A DNA stretch of 64,000 nucleotides from contig DASRBN010000004.1 in assembly GCA_035653615.1 (NCBI GenBank), positions 62,001 through 126,000 of the forward strand. Direction: 5' to 3'. The DNA comes from Ktedonobacteraceae bacterium (lineage in GTDB: Bacteria; Chloroflexota; Ktedonobacteria; Ktedonobacterales; Ktedonobacteraceae). The translations under genes were made by a program, and so were the position numbers. Below, piece after piece: positions 15,859 to 23,861 of this stretch (positions are counted from its first letter, which is position 1; each line of letters opens with the position of its first letter). A model generated the notes under the pieces. The model worked only from the letters and a program-made list of their open reading frames with translations, had not been told where the DNA came from and did not search any database.

Positions 15859-16056
15859 ATGGGTTACAAAGACATCAAGCGCAAAACGTGTCCTGAGGAT
15901 GAGGGAGATGCCATTCTGCTGGTAGATATTGAAACCGAGATGATCCCTAAAACGGATAAGAAAGGCCACAAGCAGTACTACTGTTTAGAAAGGCATCATA
16001 CCTTTTCTGACGACGAGGGCGAGGAGGCCAGGCACGACAAAAAGAAGAAGGGCTGA
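15859..16056 (+). CDS. Small hydrophilic protein, 65 aa
   Basis: Not recognised. MGYKDIKRKTCPEDEGDAIL, a central LVDIETEMI and a second cysteine in QYYCLERHHTFSDDEGEE suggest a degenerate two-strand zinc-ribbon-like fold with one Cys per knuckle, but a metal site cannot be shown. The tail is Lys-rich. The start is well supported by GGAGAGAGGAG three bases before the ATG; the longer frame from 15781 lacks a ribosome site. It is convergent with the HicAB pair. Confidence 0.6.
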   Translation: MGYKDIKRKTCPEDEGDAILLVDIETEMIPKTDKKGHKQYYCLERHHTFSDDEGEEARHDKKKKG

Positions 16057-16075
16057 TTGCGCGGAAGAGTCCTGC

Positions 16076-16297
16076 TTATGCTGAAAACGGAATGTCCATA
16101 TATTCCGCCTCGGTCCGAGACTGGGGGAGTGGCAGATGTTCTTCACACATCATCTGAAGATGTTCTTGTAGGGCTTCTTTCATCAGTTGCTCGACTTCTT
16201 CTCTCGTGTCTGCTACAGCAACGCACCCTGGCACATCAGGAGAATACGCGCCATACGAGTTTTCGCCTTTTTCGATAATGACCAAGATTCGCGCCAT
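16076..16297 (-). CDS. hicB: HicB-family antitoxin
   Basis: 73 residues with the partial RNase H-like HicB fold: MARILVIIEKGENSYGAYSP, then DVPGCVAVADTREEVEQLMK and EALQEHLQMM. HicB binds and blocks the HicA mRNA interferase. There is no C-terminal DNA-binding domain, so this is the short form and autoregulation would need another contact. The ATG follows GAAAGAGGATTGAG. It lies 25 bases downstream of hicA on the same strand, which is the usual toxin-first order. Confidence 0.88.
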   Translation of the reverse strand: MARILVIIEKGENSYGAYSPDVPGCVAVADTREEVEQLMKEALQEHLQMMCEEHLPLPQSRTEAEYMDIPFSA

Positions 16298-16322
16298 CTC
16301 AATCCTCTTTCCCTATCTGAGC

Positions 16323-16493
16323 TTATTTAAAGACACTGAGCATGGTTCCAACAGGCATGTCCTTTCCAGGATGACCAGAGACCGTTACTATTCCCTTCTT
16401 TGTTGGATGCTTATAATGGCGATGATCTCCACGTACCCGCGCAAGATACCATCCATCCGTTTCTAGACGTTTGATGACATCACGTACCTTCAC
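16323..16493 (-). CDS. hicA: HicA-family mRNA interferase toxin (GTG start)
   Basis: A 56-residue double-stranded-RNA-binding-like toxin: VKVRDVIKRLETDGWYLARV, then RGDHRHYKHPTKKGIVTVSG and HPGKDMPVGTMLSVFK. The catalytic His is in RGDHRHYKHP. I chose GTG 16493 because GAAAGAGG lies about nine bases upstream and the family normally begins at this point; an upstream extension of 28 residues has no family match. The end is a few residues shorter than usual, as the customary QAGL-type tail is missing. Confidence 0.82.
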   Translation of the reverse strand: MKVRDVIKRLETDGWYLARVRGDHRHYKHPTKKGIVTVSGHPGKDMPVGTMLSVFK

Positions 16494-16866
16494 ACAAACT
16501 GCCTCTTTCTTCCGTCCTTTCAGAAAAAGTATACCGCATCTCCCGAGAATGTGCTGGAGGAGTTTTATCAGCACCAATCAGATGAGTCAGCAAGCAGCCG
16601 CCTCTTCCGGTGAGCCCTATGTATTATCCATGCCTCTTCTTTCGATGCCAACCCGTTTACGAATCTACGTGTGTCACATTTATGATCTCCGTGTTTACCC
16701 CGATGCCAGGCAAACCCATTCCTGCTACAATGAAGGTGCCAGCTAAAGAAGCTTTCATGTGGCTTTCGGTTTCGTTTATAGATGAAAACGATATGAGGTA
16801 CAACCGGAGCGCGTAAAAGGCTTACTTGTTAAAAGCACCGGCATAGTCACAAAAGGAGTGGGCATC
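16494..16866. other. Intergenic region upstream of hicA and of the membrane protein
   Basis: 373 bases. I find no gene, repeat or strong promoter hexamer pair here. It should carry divergent promoters for hicAB and for the gene at 16867. Confidence 0.4.
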
Positions 16867-17745
16867 ATGGAAAGTATTGGAAACATGCAAAGCGATCAAA
16901 GAGCTGAAGCGCGCACCGATCGTATCTTCCCGGAAACGCGATGGCTCTCGGCCATCATTATCCCCTTTTTACTGGCCGCATTTGGAGTGCTCTACCTGTT
17001 GCCTGAGCATACAGGACAGTTGTTTGCGTGGAATATCCAGCCCCGCATGACATCCATGATGCTGGGAGAAGCGTACCTTGCAGGCGCCTATTTCTTTCTT
17101 CGAGCCGTTCTCTCACCTCGCTGGCATTGGGTTGCGGTAGGCTTTCTCCCCGTTACCACCTTTGCCACGTTGATGGGGATTACAACCATCCTACACTGGG
17201 ACCGCTTCAATCATGGTAGTTTTGCCTTCTGGACCTGGGTGGTCCTCTACTTCACCACGCCCTTTCTTGTCCCGGCAGCATGGTGGCGCAACAGGAAAAC
17301 GGACCCTGGCACACCTGAAGCCGGGGATGTGCTGGTTCCAGCCTGGATACGCTCGATCATCGGCGTCCTGGGCGTGGTGACAGTTCTCATCGGCCTCCTG
17401 TTCTTCGTGCTACCCGATTTCATGATCGGGGTCTGGCCGTGGAAGCTCACGCTCCTTACAGCACGAGTGATGGGAACGATGTTTGCGCTCGCGGGAGCCG
17501 GCGCAATCTGTATCGCGCTCGATGCTCGCTGGAGCGCCGTGCGTATTGCCTTCCAAAGCCAGATGATCGCGCTAGTGCTGGTGGTACTTGCTATCGTCTT
17601 CTCATGGGCCGACTTTCACCAGGCGAATCCGCTCACCTGGGTCTTTGTCGCGGGGATGCTTTTCCTTCTGCTAGCCAGTCCCCTGTTCTATCTCTGGATG
17701 GAGAGAAACCGGCGTCTATTGGCGGCCAGCAGTACCGGCAGATAA
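16867..17745 (+). CDS. Integral membrane protein, 7-8 helices, unknown function
   Basis: About 292 residues. Hydrophobic helices include LSAIIIPFLLAAFGVLYLLP, the segments around MLGEAYLAGAYFFLRAVL, FLPVTTFATLMGITTIL, FWTWVVLYFTTPFLVPAAWW, IIGVLGVVTVLIGLLFFVLP, and three more. The two halves look alike: LPEHTGQLFAWNIQPRMTSM and LPDFMIGVWPWKLTLLTARV follow a similar helix, so the protein may be an internal duplication. No transporter or enzyme motif is seen. ATG 16867 is better spaced from AAAAGGAG than the GTG at 16858. The P450 gene follows 122 bases downstream. Confidence 0.7.
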   Translation: MESIGNMQSDQRAEARTDRIFPETRWLSAIIIPFLLAAFGVLYLLPEHTGQLFAWNIQPRMTSMMLGEAYLAGAYFFLRAVLSPRWHWVAVGFLPVTTFATLMGITTILHWDRFNHGSFAFWTWVVLYFTTPFLVPAAWWRNRKTDPGTPEAGDVLVPAWIRSIIGVLGVVTVLIGLLFFVLPDFMIGVWPWKLTLLTARVMGTMFALAGAGAICIALDARWSAVRIAFQSQMIALVLVVLAIVFSWADFHQANPLTWVFVAGMLFLLLASPLFYLWMERNRRLLAASSTGR

Positions 17746-17867
17746 CAAATGCGAGAGAGAAAACGCTCTGACCACCTGTGGTGAGGTAGTCCCATTAGCA
17801 AGCGTCTGCAAATGAGAACGTCTATTTTTTATCAAGTGAACGCGCTGAGCGCCAGGAGCCAGTCAGG

Positions 17868-19232
17868 ATGACAAATACTATTGTATCTCCAACAAAAAAG
17901 TACAAACCTGTCCCTTTTATCAAAGGGGACCCGGTCGCCGGGAACTTGCTGGAATTTGTCAGAGATCGCCTGAGCTTGCTACAGCGCATGGCAGATCAAG
18001 GCGATGTGGTGGGCATGCGTTTTGGACGAGTTCCTGCTATTCTGTTCAACCGCCCGGAGGATATCCAGAGCATTTTAGTTGAGCACGCCGGTGACTTTGA
18101 TAAAGGTGATCTGATTCACCATGTTTTTCGTCCCCTTATCGGTGATAGCATTTTCAGTAGCGAAGGGGATTTCCATCGCCGGCAGCGCGAGCTAATGGAT
18201 CCGTCCTTGCAGCCCCATACAATCGCCAGCTACGCTGAAAGCGCGGGGTTTTACGGGGAGCAATTCCAGCAGGCCTGGGCCGAGGGCGCGATCATCGATA
18301 TCCAGCGGCAGATGGCTGGCCTGTCCATGAGTCTTCTCGGGAAAGTCCTCTTCGATGCTGATGCATTGAGCGAAACGGACGAACTGGGTGCGGCGATCAC
18401 TATGATGCTCGAGTATGCCGCACGAGCCATTTCGCGTTTTCTCCCCATCCCTTATAATTGGCCCGTCCCGCTCCACCGGCGCACCTATAAAGCTGTCGCG
18501 CGCATACGCAGAGACACTCAGCGTTTTATCGACGAGCGGAGAGCGAAACCCGGAGAGCGCACCGACCTGCTCTCACTACTGATGCAAGCGCGTGATAAGA
18601 GGGGCCAGCCGATGAGTAATGAGCAGTTGATGACCGAATGCCAGAGCCTGTTTGCAGCAGGGTACGAAGCTATGGTCACCGCCCTGAGCTGGAGCTGGTA
18701 CCTGCTCTGCCAGCACCCGCAGATCTACACAAAGCTCCAGCAGGAAGTTGATGGTGTCCTGCAGGGCCGTACTCCCACGTATGCCGACATGGTGCATCTG
18801 CCCTCTTGCCTGCAAGTTTTTAAGGAGAGCTTGCGTATCTTCCCGCCTGCTTTTGCCTTTTTCAGACAGGCGTTACAGGATGTGGAGATTGACGGCTATC
18901 TTGTTCCTAAAGGTCGATTGGCCTTTATCGTCCCCTACACCTTGCACCGGCGCCCGGATTACTTTCCAGAGGCGGAGAAATTCGACCCCGAACGTTTCAC
19001 CCCCGAACGCGAGAAACTGCTTCCGCCCAATGCGTTTTTGCCCTTTGGGGCAGGTTCGCGAACCTGCATTGGCAAGCATTTTGCGCTCATGATGGGTCCA
19101 CTGCTACTTGCGACAATTGCCCAGCGGGTGACATTTCACCTGCTTCCCGGCCAGCACATTGTAGCCGATCCCGTCCGTCACCTGACCTTGCGCCCGAAAG
19201 GGGAGGTCAAAGTAACCGTGACAAGAAGGTAG
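17868..19232 (+). CDS. Cytochrome P450 with an atypical I-helix
   Basis: 454 residues, the length of a soluble bacterial P450. The K-helix ExxR (KESLRIF), the PERF motif (DPERFTPER) and the haem-binding loop FGAGSRTCIG with axial Cys at about residue 400 are all present. The I-helix reads AAGYEAMVTALSWSW where most P450s have AGxETT, so the alcohol residue that helps O2 activation is Ala268. The sequence resembles the CYP102/CYP4-like clan more than CYP107-type enzymes. No ferredoxin or reductase gene is adjacent. The substrate is unknown. Confidence 0.9.
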   Translation: MTNTIVSPTKKYKPVPFIKGDPVAGNLLEFVRDRLSLLQRMADQGDVVGMRFGRVPAILFNRPEDIQSILVEHAGDFDKGDLIHHVFRPLIGDSIFSSEGDFHRRQRELMDPSLQPHTIASYAESAGFYGEQFQQAWAEGAIIDIQRQMAGLSMSLLGKVLFDADALSETDELGAAITMMLEYAARAISRFLPIPYNWPVPLHRRTYKAVARIRRDTQRFIDERRAKPGERTDLLSLLMQARDKRGQPMSNEQLMTECQSLFAAGYEAMVTALSWSWYLLCQHPQIYTKLQQEVDGVLQGRTPTYADMVHLPSCLQVFKESLRIFPPAFAFFRQALQDVEIDGYLVPKGRLAFIVPYTLHRRPDYFPEAEKFDPERFTPEREKLLPPNAFLPFGAGSRTCIGKHFALMMGPLLLATIAQRVTFHLLPGQHIVADPVRHLTLRPKGEVKVTVTRR

Positions 19233-19313
19233 CTAGAGTCTGGGCACTGTAAAGATTTCACCTGCTTAATGCCTGTACTGGCTACCTGGTACATCCGTTC
19301 GCAAAATTTACAC

Positions 19314-20303
19314 CTACAGAGCAAGCAAGACCAGGCCAATCATGAATAAGGTGATACCGAAGAGTTGATTCTTAGCGAGCCGTTCACGATACACCATCAT
19401 GCTAAACACCATGGCGACAAGAGCATAACCGGAAGCAATGGCTGAAGCGATTCCCGTTGTAGCGATCCGTGTATCAAGGCTAAACATGAGTACGGCTGCA
19501 TTCTCGAGGAGGCCTGCCAGCAGAGCAAGGAGAATGCCTAAACCAGGCTTTGATAAAGGGTACTTTACATGGGCAATCTCTTCCAGGCTTGGGAGCGACA
19601 TACTCAAAGTTTTCCCATTTGAGGTAGAGACTGCTGTCATATGAATATGAGACAACCTCTGATGGCGTTTCCAGTAGGAGATACAGGCTAGAAAGAGGAT
19701 ACTGAAGCAACGCGTCCACAGCACCGGCAGAAACCAGCCCGTAATGGATGAGGAAGCTCCGATCCCAAAATCCATCGCCCCAAAGGCCAGCGTCGCCACT
19801 ATTGCCCAGCGTATGCCTTGACTCCACAATGAATGCCTGGGCTTCCTCAGAAATGTGCGCCGTTCTGCCAGGCTGGTAGAAGCCAGGATGATACCAAGTA
19901 GAACGATACTCACGAATCCCATACGTCCTGGTGTCAATTGTTCTTGCAAGATGAGGACGGAGAGCAGGAGGGTGAAAGTAGAACTGGTGGCCGTGATGGG
20001 ACTGACGATGGCTATAGGGTCTATCTCCAAGGCGCGATAAAATGCGAAATAGCCCACAGCGGCACACAGACCGCTAAAAGTACCGATAAGGGCGCTGATG
20101 GCAAAGGCTGTCAACGTGAAAGGAAGATGCCAGCACCAGAAAGCGATTACACCAAAGGCGAGCAGCGCGAGCAGACCGATCGACTGAGAAACAAACGTGG
20201 TCTTGAAGGTTCTCCAACGCCGTGCCAAGAGTGTGACGAGAATATCGGCTGATCCCAACAGGAGTGCAACCATCACACCCAGTTCTATTCCAAGAATTTC
20301 CAT
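19314..20303 (-). CDS. EamA/DMT-family permease, copy 2
   Basis: 329 residues, ten predicted helices in two halves (MEILGIELGVMVALLLGSAD ... ATSSTFTLLLSVLILQEQLT ... IATTGIASAIASGYALVAMV, then YRERLAKNQLFGITLFMIGL). It should move a small metabolite across the inner membrane. It is convergent with the P450 gene and lies 295 bases downstream of a speD homologue on the same strand, mirroring the speD-EamA order at 935-2676. Unlike copy 1 it has no long C-terminal tail. The two permeases are not close in sequence, so the pairing was probably kept or formed independently. Confidence 0.82.
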   Translation of the reverse strand: MEILGIELGVMVALLLGSADILVTLLARRWRTFKTTFVSQSIGLLALLAFGVIAFWCWHLPFTLTAFAISALIGTFSGLCAAVGYFAFYRALEIDPIAIVSPITATSSTFTLLLSVLILQEQLTPGRMGFVSIVLLGIILASTSLAERRTFLRKPRHSLWSQGIRWAIVATLAFGAMDFGIGASSSITGWFLPVLWTRCFSILFLACISYWKRHQRLSHIHMTAVSTSNGKTLSMSLPSLEEIAHVKYPLSKPGLGILLALLAGLLENAAVLMFSLDTRIATTGIASAIASGYALVAMVFSMMVYRERLAKNQLFGITLFMIGLVLLAL

Positions 20304-20494
20304 AAGCTTTCCATATCTTTCTGCTCTGGCAGCTATTTCTTACAGTATCCAGCGCGGGAAAGCCCTCGTGATTTGTGCGGGGGATGAGAGCGCCGTTCTT
20401 TGCTGTGAGGAGTGATCTTCATAGGGCAAGTCCTCTCGTTGAAGGAAGAACCCCCCTGGATTATGCACTTTAACGAAATACTTTGGTAATGGAC

Positions 20495-20562
20495 GTAGGG
20501 GCCGATCAATCGATCTCCGCGTCAATACCTGATTATTTTGTTAAACAACATGATCCAGGGGA
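20495..20562. repeat. Composite repeat B with tail, between speD copy 2 and its EamA gene
   Basis: GTAGGGGCCGATCAATCGAT followed by a variable part and TTTTGTTAAACAACATGAT. The tail is identical over 16 bases to that at 1384-1399. Here it lies between the two minus-strand genes of the pair, as it does at copy 1. Confidence 0.75.
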
Positions 20563-20598
20563 GTGTCAGATGCAGTCCCATTTTAACGATGAATTTTC

Positions 20599-21066
20599 CT
20601 ACTCAATAATGATGTTAGAGCAAGCCCGGCCCAGGTGAGATGTAGCAACTTTCGCCATGCGGCTCGCCATGGCAGCTTCATAGCGTTCTGGATCGGGCGT
20701 TTCCGGTCGCAGAGAGCGCGTTCCACGAACAACAAAATGCGACTCTACATCGTCGGTCTGAAACATTTCTTTGGCAAAAGCGATAGCGTCTTCCTGGCTG
20801 AACTCCTTGCACGAGCAGATGTCGATATCGACTTCACCGTACTCTGGCCACGCATGGACGCTGATATGGCTCTGCGCAATCACTACAAAACCCGAAAGTC
20901 CGGCATCCAGCGGGTTGGATGTCTCAATTTGATACAGGTGTACAGGACTCACCTTCTCCATATCCACACGAGAAGGGTATTCATCCAGCACACGTCTCAC
21001 CAGTGGTTCGTTGCTCAGGAGTTCCCGATCGCAACCGTAAAGTTCGAGCATCAAATGCACAAGCAT
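20599..21066 (-). CDS. speD: AdoMet decarboxylase-family protein (SpeD-like), copy 2
   Basis: 155 residues, closely related to the product of 935-1345 (LVRRVLDEYPSRVDMEKVSP; ETSNPLDAGLSGFVVIAQSH; ISVHAWPEYGEVDIDICSC). The putative pyruvoyl serine, the His of VHAWPE and the Cys of CSCKEF are conserved with family spacing. The residue before the serine is Gln instead of the usual Glu. The C-terminus has a longer tail. ACGGAGGTTTGTTGA precedes the ATG. Its substrate may be AdoMet, arginine or ornithine; the sequence alone does not decide. Confidence 0.85.
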   Translation of the reverse strand: MLVHLMLELYGCDRELLSNEPLVRRVLDEYPSRVDMEKVSPVHLYQIETSNPLDAGLSGFVVIAQSHISVHAWPEYGEVDIDICSCKEFSQEDAIAFAKEMFQTDDVESHFVVRGTRSLRPETPDPERYEAAMASRMAKVATSHLGRACSNIIIE

Positions 21067-21162
21067 TCAACAAACCTCCGTAGTTCCAATTCTACACGTT
21101 ACTGCGTTTGCCACCATGCTACCTCAGATCGCATGACTGGTGGTGTTGCCAACCGAAGCGAC

Positions 21163-21375
21163 CTAGGAGGGCAATTCCCCACGCGCTCTGCTGGCCAGCC
21201 GCCTCATCCAAACGAGGACTTGCGGTATCGAAGGAGGCAGGACGAAGCGGTAGGCAACATCGTGATCGCCACCTGCTCCGCTTTCTAGCTCGAGTCGTCT
21301 GTTCTCCAGACTACGCATGCCCATTCCAACCAGGCTGTCCCCTTCCCTGTTGTTCGCGTTCACCGATGGTTCCAT
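21163..21375 (-). pseudogene. Truncated copy of the small gene at 22969-23502
   Basis: The last 50 residues (MRSLENRRLELESGAGGDHD, then VAYRFVLPPSIPQVLVWMRR and LASRARGEL) match the C-terminus of the gene at 22969-23502 (MSSLERRRLELELGPGGDHD, VPYRLVLPASMLQALAWMRL). The N-terminal 120 residues of the full-length gene are missing, while the upstream untranslated region (21449-21600) is still homologous, so an internal deletion is likely. A GGAGGGAAGGG before ATG 21375 could still allow a 70-residue product, so it may be a remodelled gene rather than dead. Confidence 0.6.
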
Positions 21376-21448
21376 GTCTTTTCCCTTCCCTCCTGGCCTG
21401 ACCAGGACTGATTCCTCTTTGCTTTCTGAGAACTGCCGTCTCACTGCT

Positions 21449-21600
21449 TAAAGTCTACCCTGTGGAAGGGCCTGGCACATCTGTAGAACTACACATTCTC
21501 CCTACCCCTTTGCACAGTGGTCAAAACGGTTCACACGAGTGCCTCTGCACAGAGGAATGGGTAGCATTACTCAGAAGGGTGAACGCAAGCATCAGAACTC
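21449..21600. repeat. Duplicated upstream region, copy 1
   Basis: GGCACATCTGTAGAACTACA, TCTCCCTACCCCTTTGCAC and TTCACACGAGTGCCTCTGCA align with the segment at 23655-23790. It lies upstream of the truncated small gene and abuts the 3' end of the PrnB-like gene. Confidence 0.7.
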
Positions 21601-21626
21601 GTCAACCCTGCTCTTCGATCCCCATC

Positions 21627-22742
21627 TCAAGCTGCTTTGCTTTCTTCTCGTGTTTTTTGGTTTCGTTGTTCCTCACAGGCTTTATATTGCTCCATCAAGT
21701 AGGCTCTAGCATTTCTTGTGAGATCTGCGATATGTGGGAGGATCTCTGGTCTATGTCCGCTGCTCCCCATAACAGTGGGATCAATTTTATATCTTTCTTC
21801 GTAGGTGACGTAGGCCAGCTTTTTATGCGGTTGACGGAATTTGATGAGGGTAGCAAGGATGCGGGAAACGGCAAGCAGTGCTTCTTTTTGTAAAGGGGTG
21901 AAGGAAACACATTGTGCGAGTGCCGCCCCTAGCTGGGTTGTGAACGAAGGACGAGTAGCATTGGCTTCATACAACTGGCGTAGTTCGCAAGCCACGTACT
22001 GGAGCGTGTGGGCATAGTAGCTTGTGTAGGAGCTATCTCCTCTGTCAGAGGCCCAGAAAAAATGATCGATGATGCAAATCGGCAACTGCGCCGCTCCGGC
22101 TCCGTCGTACTTGACTCCTCCTATTTCTATAGGCTCCCAGAAGACACGAAGCTGGTGGGCGAAGGTCTGGGGCGAGACCTGTTTGATCGTACGTACGATT
22201 GCCAGCACCATAAACTCTAACTGGCTGTTCAGCTCGTTGCAATAGGTTACAAACTCAGGCGAGAGGGGCTCCACCATCAATACCTTCTCCATCGTATCAA
22301 TAGCAAGATAGAGGTGAGAGAGCGCCAGTTGAACGCTTTCGATGAGCGCTGTTTCATCAGCTGTTGACGTATATCTTCGTCGTCTTGGTTCATCTGGATT
22401 CCAGAGACTATAATCAACAATCGTGTCTCTTGGAACCGTCTTGAGCTTTTCGCCCAGGAGCATCATGACAGGCTTCAGTGCTGGAATCGCCTGACAGGGT
22501 TCGCATCCATGTCTTTTGATCGCTGACATAAGCATCCCGAGATCCCTCATCGCGGCATGCGCTTCCTCCTGATCAAAATGCGCAACCGTTTCCAGGCTGG
22601 GAAGGACAGAGTGCGTGACGTCTATCAGGCCTTGAACATTCCTCATCGTATTCCAGGTTGGGAGTTGAGCAAAAATGGCATCCGCTCCCAGAGGGTCGAG
22701 AGACTGGATCTTTCCTTGTAACTGCAGCATCTCTTCCATCAT
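21627..22742 (-). CDS. PrnB-like protein of the indoleamine-2,3-dioxygenase superfamily (DUF1864 type)
   Basis: 371 residues, near the 361 of PrnB, which rearranges the tryptophan ring in pyrrolnitrin synthesis. Matching segments are LRVFWEPIEIGGVKYDGAGA, AQLPICIIDHFFWASDRGDS and YTSYYAHTLQYVACELRQLY; the His of IIDHFFW is a candidate haem ligand or catalytic residue by position. The N-terminal half has a CEPCQAIPALKPVMMLLGEK helix. I chose ATG 22742 because GGAGGATAAGGAGC precedes it; the frame upstream has no site. No halogenase (PrnA/C) or other pyrrolnitrin gene is nearby, so the role is unknown. The family call is from pattern memory. Confidence 0.65.
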   Translation of the reverse strand: MMEEMLQLQGKIQSLDPLGADAIFAQLPTWNTMRNVQGLIDVTHSVLPSLETVAHFDQEEAHAAMRDLGMLMSAIKRHGCEPCQAIPALKPVMMLLGEKLKTVPRDTIVDYSLWNPDEPRRRRYTSTADETALIESVQLALSHLYLAIDTMEKVLMVEPLSPEFVTYCNELNSQLEFMVLAIVRTIKQVSPQTFAHQLRVFWEPIEIGGVKYDGAGAAQLPICIIDHFFWASDRGDSSYTSYYAHTLQYVACELRQLYEANATRPSFTTQLGAALAQCVSFTPLQKEALLAVSRILATLIKFRQPHKKLAYVTYEERYKIDPTVMGSSGHRPEILPHIADLTRNARAYLMEQYKACEEQRNQKTREESKAA

Positions 22743-22968
22743 GTGCTCCTTATCCTCCTTGATATTCCAATCTGCCCCGCCTGGCCGACCTGACCTCGGC
22801 CAGAGACGAGAGAAGCAAAAGATCTTCCACACAAGAGCGGCTCCTTTGTCACCACTGCCCATGGCCCCTACCTCTTCAAGGACCCACAGCAAGTCATTCG
22901 CTGCATGATCGACCACCTATACAACATGACCTGTGAGCAAGCTTATTGGCTCTGGGTGCAGCCGCTGA

Positions 22969-23502
22969 CTATGCTTGCAAATCCCCTCGCTGGAACCTGG
23001 CAAGCAATCGCATCCATGCCAGAGCTTGCAGCATCGAAGCAGGCAGAACCAGGCGGTAAGGAACATCATGATCGCCGCCTGGACCAAGTTCGAGCTCGAG
23101 TCGCCTCCTTTCCAGGGAACTCATGCTTCTTGCAACCAGGTCATTGACGTACCTGCGGCTCTCGCTCACATCTGGATGCGCAGCAACCGCGATGGCTGCC
23201 ATCTGCTGCCATGCTCTTGCCTCACGTTGTGGCATTGCCCCGCTTTCGTGTGGGAACTCGATGAGTCTTGCTTGAAGAAAGTGGGCGGCCGTGACCGAAG
23301 GGGAACCGCCTCCCTGGTTCTCCTGCTCCAGCTGCTCCTGTAAGCCTTCTCGGGTCGAGCAGGAGAAGACGCGTAGCTGATCGAGCGGCAGTCCGCGAAA
23401 GAGCCGCAGGAAGTGAAACAGATACTGCAACGAGCTGAGCACCGTGGATTTCCACTGCCAGGGAGCCGTTGTATCCAGCTGGATCGCCACACGATAATAC
23501 AT
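22969..23502 (-). CDS. Small conserved protein of unknown function, 177 aa
   Basis: Not assigned to a named family. MYYRVAIQLDTTAPWQWKST, then VLSSLQYLFHFLRLF, LPLDQLRVFSCSTREGLQEQ and SPSVTAAHFLQARLI suggest an alpha/beta fold with a leading beta strand and an amphipathic helix. The C-terminal 60 residues are shared with the truncated copy at 21163. AAAGGAGG lies six bases before ATG 23502, so the earlier methionine is not used. It stands alone upstream of the PrnB-like gene and downstream of a STAND-LuxR gene; a partner or signal role is only a guess from the regulatory surroundings. Confidence 0.65.
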   Translation of the reverse strand: MYYRVAIQLDTTAPWQWKSTVLSSLQYLFHFLRLFRGLPLDQLRVFSCSTREGLQEQLEQENQGGGSPSVTAAHFLQARLIEFPHESGAMPQREARAWQQMAAIAVAAHPDVSESRRYVNDLVARSMSSLERRRLELELGPGGDHDVPYRLVLPASMLQALAWMRLLARFQRGDLQA

Positions 23503-23861
23503 CTTGTGCCTCCTTTTTCGCCCGGTGGACAGATTCCTGTCCACCAGGGCGGTCCTCAATGAGCGAAGCTACTACAAACCGCCTCTTCTTCGTCATTTGC
23601 CCCAGTACCTTTTCCGGTACGAGTTTTCGCTCGTCATTTATTTTCCGATAGGTAGAGTCTACCTGGAGGAGGGCCTTAGCACATCTGTAGAATTACACAT
23701 TTTCACTACCCATTCGCACGGGGAGAGAATCGCTTACACGAGGTCGTCTTTAGAGAGGGATGAGTAGAATTATCCAGAGGGATGAAGAGGAGCCTTAGAC
23801 GAGGAATGACCGCTCTGCCTTCTTGTACGAATGACGAGCGGCCATTTGGGAAGCAGCACGC
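23503..23861. repeat. Upstream region with duplicated segment, copy 2 (23655-23790)
   Basis: The part 23655-23790 (GGCCTTAGCACATCTGTAGA, TTCACTACCCATTCGCAC, GCTTACACGAGGTCGTC) aligns with 21449-21600. It is the presumed promoter region of the gene at 22969-23502 and so may hold its regulatory site. Nothing else is seen in these 359 bases. Confidence 0.65.
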
